From: CAYUAI01 sp964442745
GTDB lineage: Bacteria; Pseudomonadota; Gammaproteobacteria; S012-40
DNA: 10,834 bases
NCBI GenBank assembly: GCA_964442745.1
Contig: CAYUAI010000118.1
Span: 1 to 10,834 of the forward strand
Direction of reading: 5' to 3'
The position numbers were made by a program, and so were the translations under genes. Within the stretch, counting starts at the first letter, position 1; every line of letters starts with the position of its first letter. Under the pieces are notes generated by a model. The model saw only the letters and a list, made by a program, of their open reading frames with translations. It was not told the DNA's origin and did not search any database. Positions 6,972 through 10,834 of the stretch are shown one piece after another.

Positions 6972-7583
6972 GTGAAGAAGAGCGCTGTTGATCTCCAAAA
7001 AAATAAAATCATATTAAGAAAACAAATTCGGCAAAAGCGTCAGAATTTATCGGAAGCTGAGCGAAAGCGTCGTGCTCAGCGGTTCGCCTCCCATGTTATT
7101 CGAATGTCTTGGTATAGATATGCCAAAAAACTCGTTTTTTATTTAGCAAACGATGGAGAAATGGATCTTAGGCCGCTTATGGATCATGCGCTGGCGGTTG
7201 GTAAGCAGTGCTTCTTGCCGGTGATCCATGAGCCGTTGGCTTGTCGTTTATTATTTGCGCCGTATCAAAAAAATAGGCGTATGTCAGCCAATCGGTTCGG
7301 CATTCTTGAGCCTTGCTATTTGCATCGAAAAGTGCAAAACCCTAAATCCCTTGACGTTGTTTTCATGCCGTTGGTTGCATTTGATGCGATGGGTTATCGT
7401 TTGGGGATGGGCGGTGGGTTTTATGATAGAACATTTGCGTATTTAAGATACCGGACAAGTTGGTTACGCCCAAAATTGATGGGTGTAGCTTATGATTTTC
7501 AGCAGGTTGACCGGCTTTATCATGCGGATTGGGATGTGCCTATGTATGGTGTAATAACCGAGTCAGGCTATACGGCCTTTTAA
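6972..7583 (+). CDS. ygfA: 5-formyltetrahydrofolate cyclo-ligase (YgfA/Fau)
   Basis: This enzyme converts 5-formyl-THF, an inhibitory folate by-product, to 5,10-methenyl-THF using ATP, returning it to one-carbon metabolism in the cytoplasm. The protein has 203 residues. Family features are the basic N-terminal helix LRKQIRQKRQNLSEAER (15-31), FYLANDGEMDLRPL (56-69), the nucleotide-binding GMGGGFYDR (145-153), GVAYDFQ (171-177) and DVPMYGVITE (188-197). The start is a GTG, because the frame is closed by a TAG at 6933 and has no ATG upstream; AGAGGGG lies a few bases before the GTG. It lies 171 bases after 6S RNA and is probably co-transcribed with it. In E. coli this arrangement has been linked to persister formation. 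Confidence 0.95.
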   Translation: MKKSAVDLQKNKIILRKQIRQKRQNLSEAERKRRAQRFASHVIRMSWYRYAKKLVFYLANDGEMDLRPLMDHALAVGKQCFLPVIHEPLACRLLFAPYQKNRRMSANRFGILEPCYLHRKVQNPKSLDVVFMPLVAFDAMGYRLGMGGGFYDRTFAYLRYRTSWLRPKLMGVAYDFQQVDRLYHADWDVPMYGVITESGYTAF

Positions 7584-7597
7584 CCTAATATTGTCCA

Positions 7598-7626
7598 TTA
7601 AGGTCCATGGGATACTTTTATATAAT
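7598..7626 (+). promoter_or_regulatory. Candidate promoter for the EVE-FN3K operon
   Basis: TTAAGG and a perfect TATAAT (7621-7626) are 17 bases apart, in the 202-base gap between ygfA and the EVE gene. The -35 is weak. A neighbouring AT-only inverted repeat followed by GATTTTT could be a poor terminator for ygfA instead. Confidence 0.35.
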
Positions 7627-7785
7627 TGATTTTATAAGATTTTTAGAGTGGTCGGTATGTGAGTGGGTTTGCTGAACCAAGGGCAGCTATGTGAAATCAA
7701 GAATAAATCGAGATAGCATGACTTGGGTGAGAAGTGTGGAGGTTAGTGGCGTATGAATTAGCGCCTATCACGGGATGGAGAGGCT

Positions 7786-8244
7786 ATGCAATATTGGTTA
7801 ATGAAATCTGAGCCAAATGTTTTTGGTATTGATGATTTGAGGCAGGCTTCGAAAAAAACCGAACATTGGGATGGAGTGCGTAATTATCAAGCACGTAACA
7901 TGATGCGTGATAATATGAAAAAAGGCGACAGTGTTTTATTTTATCACTCGAATTGTGATGTGCCTGGTGTTGTAGGATTAGCTGAAGTCGTTAAAGAGGC
8001 GTACCCAGATTTTACCGCATGGGATGTTAACAGTAAATATTATGATGTGAAAAGTTCGCCAGAAAATCCTCGTTGGGTTATGGTGGATATTCGTTTTAAG
8101 ACAAAGTTTAAGCGAACAGTGAGTTTGGCGGAAATACGTGAGCAGTTGGGTCTGCAGGATATGCCTTTAGTGCGTAAAGGTAATCGGTTATCTATTATGT
8201 CTGTGACTAAAAAGCAATGGGAGATTATTTTGACGATGGTGTGA
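7786..8244 (+). CDS. EVE-domain protein (THYN1-like, PUA-like fold)
   Basis: This 152-residue protein is made almost entirely of one EVE domain, a PUA-like fold thought to bind modified bases in DNA or RNA. Signature stretches are YWLMKSEP (3-10), WDGVRNYQARNMMRDNMKKGD (28-48), VLFYHSNCDVPGVVGLAEVVKEAYPD (50-75) and LVRKGNRLSIMSVTKKQW (128-145). The aromatic and Asn residues of the WDGVRNYQAR stretch line the presumed base pocket in this family. A GGAG lies 5 bases before the ATG. It commonly follows ygfA in gammaproteobacteria. Its ligand in this organism cannot be told from the sequence. Confidence 0.93.
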   Translation: MQYWLMKSEPNVFGIDDLRQASKKTEHWDGVRNYQARNMMRDNMKKGDSVLFYHSNCDVPGVVGLAEVVKEAYPDFTAWDVNSKYYDVKSSPENPRWVMVDIRFKTKFKRTVSLAEIREQLGLQDMPLVRKGNRLSIMSVTKKQWEIILTMV

Positions 8245-8267
8245 CACAATTAAAGGGGGGAGCTGGT

Positions 8268-8606
8268 ATGAGGTTGGGCGAGTTATTGGTGTTTTTAGAT
8301 CAAAAAACAGTGGGTCGTTTTATTTGTGATGATGCAATTACAACATTTCATCGGGTAAAAGAGCACAACTATCCCTATCCGATTGAGGGTGAAATCATTC
8401 AAGCGATAATGAGTTATCAAGATTGTCATACGGTTGATTGTGAGCTGCTCAGAGAGCAGGCGATCAAAGCGCTGAGTCCATTGCGCTTGAAGTATATGGC
8501 GGATGATGCGCCAGTGACGGCTTTTCGGATGATTGAAGGCACCATTGTCGCCATTGACACGGCTTATAATGAACAGGCATTGATGAACAAAGTGAGAAGG
8601 GGTTGA
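8268..8606 (+). CDS. Uncharacterised 112-residue protein between the EVE and FN3K genes
   Basis: I do not recognise this family. I chose the ATG at 8268 because an AGGGGGGAG stretch lies 5 bases upstream. An earlier in-frame ATG at 8217 would overlap the EVE gene by 28 bases and has no comparable signal. The protein looks soluble: an N-terminal helix (LGELLVFLDQKTVGRF, 3-18), a YPYPIEGEIIQAIMSY segment (35-50), a helix LLREQAIKALSPLR (60-73) and a C-terminal beta-like MIEGTIVAIDTAY (88-100). Two cysteines (53 and 58) are close together, but no metal motif is obvious. Its stop lies 1 base before the ATG of the kinase gene, so the two are almost certainly translated together. Confidence 0.82.
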   Translation: MRLGELLVFLDQKTVGRFICDDAITTFHRVKEHNYPYPIEGEIIQAIMSYQDCHTVDCELLREQAIKALSPLRLKYMADDAPVTAFRMIEGTIVAIDTAYNEQALMNKVRRG

Positions 8607-8607
8607 T

Positions 8608-9492
8608 ATGTCAATTTGGGCGACAATAGAGAGTAGTATGGCTGAGGTGATTGGTGAACCATTTAAAATGGTAACTAAACAACCGGTAGCGGGCGGCGGC
8701 ATCACTGAGGCCTACGTTATTTCCGGTAATCAACAGCCATATTTTGTGAAGCTGGCCCCGGCGCAAAAATTCGATATGTTTGATGCGGAAAGTGCGGGAC
8801 TTGACGAGTTGATTCGTGCTGGCGCAGTACGGGTACCTAAACCGCTACTTGTGGGCCAAGCTGGGTCCCAAGCATTTATCGTCATGGAATATATCGCTTT
8901 TGTTTCGACTCGGCGAGCATCTTCTGCTTTATTGGGAGAGCAATTAGCTAAATTACATCAGACGCGGCAAGATCAATTTGGCTGGCGTCGTGACAATACC
9001 ATTGGTTCTACACCACAGATAAATACGTTATCGAAGCATTGGGTGTCTTTTTGGTGTGAGTACCGATTAGCGTATCAGTTAGCGTTGGCTAAGCGTAATG
9101 GGCACGATGGTCATATTCAAGCGTTAGGCGAACAATTATCCGACACTGTCGAATCATTTTTTACTACCTATCAACCTGAGCCAGTATTGTTACATGGAGA
9201 TCTATGGTCTGGTAATTACGCTTTTGATGAAAAGGGCGCCCCCGTGATATTTGATCCAGCTGTTTATTTTGGTGACCATGAAGCAGATATTGCTATGACT
9301 GAATTATTTGGTGGTTTTTCAGCAGATTTCTATGCCGCTTATCAAGCGGCGTATCCGCTGGATGAGGGATATTCAGTACGGAAAACTTTGTATAATCTGT
9401 ATCATACATTGAATCATCTTAATCTATTTGGCCAAAGTTATTATGCTCAAGCGACGGAGATGATGGAGCGTTTGTTGGCTGAGGTGCGTTAA
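8608..9492 (+). CDS. Fructosamine kinase family protein (FN3K-related, YniA-like)
   Basis: Members of this family phosphorylate sugar amines (fructosamines, ribulosamines) on glycated proteins or small molecules, which destabilises the adduct and reverses glycation in the cytoplasm. The protein has 294 residues, the usual length. The kinase-like features are a glycine loop PVAGGGITEAY (27-36 region), the ATP-site lysine in FVKLA (K48), a conserved Glu in ESAGLDEL (61-68), the catalytic loop HGDLWSGN (196-203, base D198), and the metal-binding DPAVYFGDHEADIAMTELFGGF (216-237, D216). AAGGGG lies 5 bases upstream of the ATG, and the preceding gene ends 1 base away. The physiological substrate is unknown. 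Confidence 0.95.
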   Translation: MSIWATIESSMAEVIGEPFKMVTKQPVAGGGITEAYVISGNQQPYFVKLAPAQKFDMFDAESAGLDELIRAGAVRVPKPLLVGQAGSQAFIVMEYIAFVSTRRASSALLGEQLAKLHQTRQDQFGWRRDNTIGSTPQINTLSKHWVSFWCEYRLAYQLALAKRNGHDGHIQALGEQLSDTVESFFTTYQPEPVLLHGDLWSGNYAFDEKGAPVIFDPAVYFGDHEADIAMTELFGGFSADFYAAYQAAYPLDEGYSVRKTLYNLYHTLNHLNLFGQSYYAQATEMMERLLAEVR

Positions 9493-9540
9493 TTTTTATC
9501 GATAATGGGAGGCGGTGCTGGTGTGATAATCCGGATATCC

Positions 9541-9565
9541 CCATGTAGAGCGCTACAAAACATGG
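9541..9565 (+). terminator. Hairpin downstream of the kinase gene, possible terminator
   Basis: CCATGT pairs with ACATGG (6 bp), and an internal GTAG-AGCG-CTAC offers an alternative stem. A T-rich stretch (ATTATTTTT) follows about 10 bases later, not directly. It lies 48 bases after the operon's last stop, so it could be a weak terminator. Confidence 0.25.
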
Positions 9566-9800
9566 CTTATCAGTATTATTTTTGCAACAATGGAGAGGTC
9601 TGGAAAAGGGATTTATCTGCTGAGTTGTAGGCGCTTAGACAGCGTTCGTATGCTTGATTTATGTGCGTTTTCTGATGCTAAGTTAGGTAAGTACGTGTAG
9701 CGGTATTTACTCAATATCATCTATAATAGACTAGAATATGATTCAAGCTATCTTACATACTATGCGAGAGGGCGTTACTGAAATAGCATTTGGTTAGGAA

Positions 9801-9975
9801 TGGTGTGCAATAATTTCCCGGTTTTACATCCTTTCTTAAGCTCGTCTTGGCCTGTTCTGCAATCGCAAAAGCTCGAAATAGAACGACTATTTCTGCACTT
9901 CTGCTCAATCAGAACGAACCAATGCAATAAATTATGAGCGCCAGCCAGGGAAGTTATCACGTGCCTACTCCTTAG
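9801..9975 (-). repeat. Hairpin-rich block, possible dispersed repeat or structured RNA
   Basis: The block holds a perfect 7-bp stem with a 5-base loop (GAAATAG-AACGA-CTATTTC, 9875-9893) and a 5-bp hairpin only 5 bases further on (TTCTG-CTCAAT-CAGAA, 9899-9914). It also has a direct repeat AAGCTCG at 9838-9844 and 9869-9875, and TGCAATAA near both of its ends. The organisation resembles a dispersed intergenic element of unknown function seen in some gammaproteobacterial genomes, but I state this only as an impression. Strand is uncertain; I list minus because a purine-rich CTAAGGAGTAGG leads into it on that strand. Confidence 0.3.
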
Positions 9976-10066
9976 TTTTAAAGTATCTACCTAAATTTTT
10001 CATTGGGTATAGGTGATTGGTTTTTATTTATTCGATTGGCATTCAAATTTTTCCAGGAGGATTATA

Positions 10067-10471
10067 ATGGCTACAACTCAGCAGTCCACGTCGGGCACTT
10101 CAACGTCTAAACAACAAACAAAGGCACCCAAAACAGCGCGAAACAAAATAACAAAGGCGACGACTAAATCGCAATCGGCGACTAAAAAAACAGCGTCAGC
10201 GAATCCTCGTTCCCCAAGCAAGGAAAAAACAACTGCTAAAAAAACGAATGGGGCAAGTAGCCCTCCTAATAAAACCGAGAATATAAAACCGGCTCATGCG
10301 ATTTCTGCAGAACGCCGTTCGCATATGATTGCAGAAGCGGCTTATTACCGGGCGGCCAAGCGAGGTTTTGATGGCAGTAATGAGGAGGAAGATTGGTTTG
10401 CCGCTGAAGCGGAAATTGATGCGATTATTGATGCGATTATTAATGAGGGCAAGCTAGCTGCACTTAACTAA
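10067..10471 (+). CDS. DUF2934-domain protein with Lys/Thr/Ser-rich tail
   Basis: This is a 134-residue protein. I chose the ATG at 10067 because a consensus AGGAGG (10055-10060) lies 6 bases upstream. The open frame continues further back, but without a comparable signal. Residues 1-75 are low complexity, rich in Lys, Thr, Ser and Ala, basic and probably disordered. They resemble the tails of histone-H1-like or DNA-binding proteins. Residues 80-117 match the short DUF2934 helical domain: RRSHMIAEAAYYRAAKRGF followed by an acidic EEEDWFAAEAEIDAII. The C-terminal end contains a small internal repeat (IDAIIDAII, encoded by two copies of GATGCGATTATT). DUF2934 proteins have no established function. 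Nucleic acid or polymer-granule association through the basic tail is only a guess. It appears to be a single-gene unit. Confidence 0.88.
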   Translation: MATTQQSTSGTSTSKQQTKAPKTARNKITKATTKSQSATKKTASANPRSPSKEKTTAKKTNGASSPPNKTENIKPAHAISAERRSHMIAEAAYYRAAKRGFDGSNEEEDWFAAEAEIDAIIDAIINEGKLAALN

Positions 10472-10487
10472 CTGAAATGGTCGAAAA

Positions 10488-10504
10488 GCAGGATTTTCGC
10501 CTGC
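10488..10504 (-). terminator. Small hairpin followed by TTTT on the minus strand
   Basis: GCAGG and CCTGC form a 5-bp stem around a 7-base loop, 16 bases after the DUF2934 stop. On the minus strand it is followed by TTTT, and on the plus strand only by AATT. It might end convergent transcription from the right edge or act weakly for the DUF2934 gene. The 180 bases from 10505 to 10686 show nothing else I can support. Confidence 0.25.
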
Positions 10505-10686
10505 AATTCGTACTTAACCAGTGCGTTAGATGAGAATGTGAGTATGACTATATCCATGCAGACGTCAATCAGGACAGGCAAAGCCGAGCTTAATCTGCAC
10601 ATCATGTGTCCAAGTTATCTCGTATTTATTGCTAAGCATTGCTAGATGAAATGATATCAAAAAATAACTTATTGTAGTGGTTGGTC

Positions 10687-10745
10687 GTGCCGTAAGTGTG
10701 CTTAATTGCTTTCGATAACGTTTGAGTTATCGACACTTACGGCAC
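10687..10745. repeat. Nested perfect inverted repeat (13 bp outer, 7 bp inner)
   Basis: GTGCCGTAAGTGT (10687-10699) is the exact reverse complement of ACACTTACGGCAC (10733-10745). Between them CGATAAC (10713-10719) and GTTATCG (10726-10732) form a second perfect stem with a 6-base loop. The inner stem abuts the right outer arm with no gap, while 13 bases lie unpaired on the left, so the two helices could stack. There is no adjacent T-run for a standard terminator. It could be a convergent-gene terminator, a cruciform or binding site, or a mobile-element remnant. Confidence 0.85.
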
Positions 10746-10762
10746 AATGCATTTCCTGTAGG

Positions 10763-10834
10763 TTAACTACTGCTACCGGCAAAAGAAGCACCGCGTATAG
10801 GGGGTGTGCATCCGGTATCATCGCCGCTGCCGCT
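10763..10834 (-). CDS. Possible 3' end of a convergent gene, cut by the window edge
   Basis: The minus strand is open from the window edge to a TAA at 10763-10765. It would encode a Gly/Ser-rich C-terminus containing GDDTGCTPPIRGASF. A second minus-strand frame is also open from the edge to 10702 and runs through the inverted repeat, so the frame is not settled. The stop lies 17 bases before the inverted repeat, which would fit a gene end followed by a terminator-like structure. No family can be assigned from 23 residues. Confidence 0.3.
   Translation of the reverse strand, partial: SGSGDDTGCTPPIRGASFAGSSS

Larger units (their letters stand above)
9493..10066. other. 574-base gene-poor region before the DUF2934 gene
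   Basis: No convincing gene lies here. From left to right there is a hairpin after the kinase gene (9541-9565), a perfect TATAAT at 9722-9727 without a recognisable -35, a 19-codon frame from 9738 with no ribosome binding site, the hairpin-rich block at 9801-9975, and the DUF2934 leader with its AGGAGG. The minus-strand open frame at 9775-9960 has no supporting signals. Confidence 0.5.

Noticed and set aside
8217..8267. Earlier ATG for the 112-residue gene
   Set aside because: It overlaps the EVE gene and lacks a ribosome binding site, whereas the ATG at 8268 has a strong one at ideal spacing.
9775..9960. 61-codon minus-strand open frame
   Set aside because: No Shine-Dalgarno, no family resemblance, and it spans the hairpin-rich block, which explains the sequence better as structure.
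10013..10066. Upstream extension of the DUF2934 frame
   Set aside because: The added residues precede a consensus AGGAGG placed 6 bases before the ATG at 10067, so the later start is far more likely.
10687..10745. Integron attC site
   Set aside because: The expected GTTRRRY and RYYYAAC core boxes are not at the ends of the repeat, and there is no integrase or cassette gene nearby.

Overview
The window reads as the chromosome of a gammaproteobacterium of moderate, slightly AT-leaning base composition. The gene order is a well-known core neighbourhood of that class: the ygfB-pepP-ubiH-ubiI operon on one strand, and divergent from it the cell-division pair (ZapB-like, zapA), the 6S RNA gene and the 5-formyl-THF cyclo-ligase gene. 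I cannot name the genus from the sequence. Apart from the possible genes at the two edges, every gene is complete, and no insertion sequence, phage gene or CRISPR array is visible.

Left part (250-5110, minus strand): an unknown 92-residue protein is followed by YgfB, then a 235-base gap, then PepP (aminopeptidase P), UbiH and UbiI. The last three are joined by 4-base ATGA overlaps, so they are almost certainly translated from one message. UbiH and UbiI hydroxylate the ring of the ubiquinone precursor. PepP and YgfB are habitual neighbours with no known direct role in that pathway. A weak small reading frame lies downstream of ubiI at the left edge.

Middle (5111-7583): a 545-base divergent intergenic region holds one 36-codon frame with a strong ribosome binding site. 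It is followed by the ZapB-like/zapA pair with overlapping ends, then by 6S RNA at about 6609-6800, which I identified by reading the sequence and folding its stems by eye. The ygfA/fau gene follows 6S RNA and starts at a GTG. The 6S gene has a proximal promoter-like signal placed exactly where needed and a second perfect -10 box about 150 bases further upstream, which resembles the two-promoter layout known in E. coli.

Right part (7786-9492): an EVE-domain protein, an unknown 112-residue protein and a fructosamine-kinase-family protein form a short plus-strand operon. The cluster ygfA-EVE-unknown-FN3K mixes metabolite repair, modified-base recognition and protein deglycation. The shared theme of damage control is my inference.

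Right end (9493-10834): a 574-base gap contains a hairpin-rich block at about 9801-9975. It is followed by a DUF2934 protein with a long Lys/Thr/Ser-rich N-terminal tail, a striking nested inverted repeat (13 bp plus 7 bp, both perfect) at 10687-10745, and possibly the 3' end of a convergent gene at the edge. The least explained items are the inverted repeat, the structured block, the two unknown operon proteins and the 36-codon frame. I found no clearly new multi-gene system.
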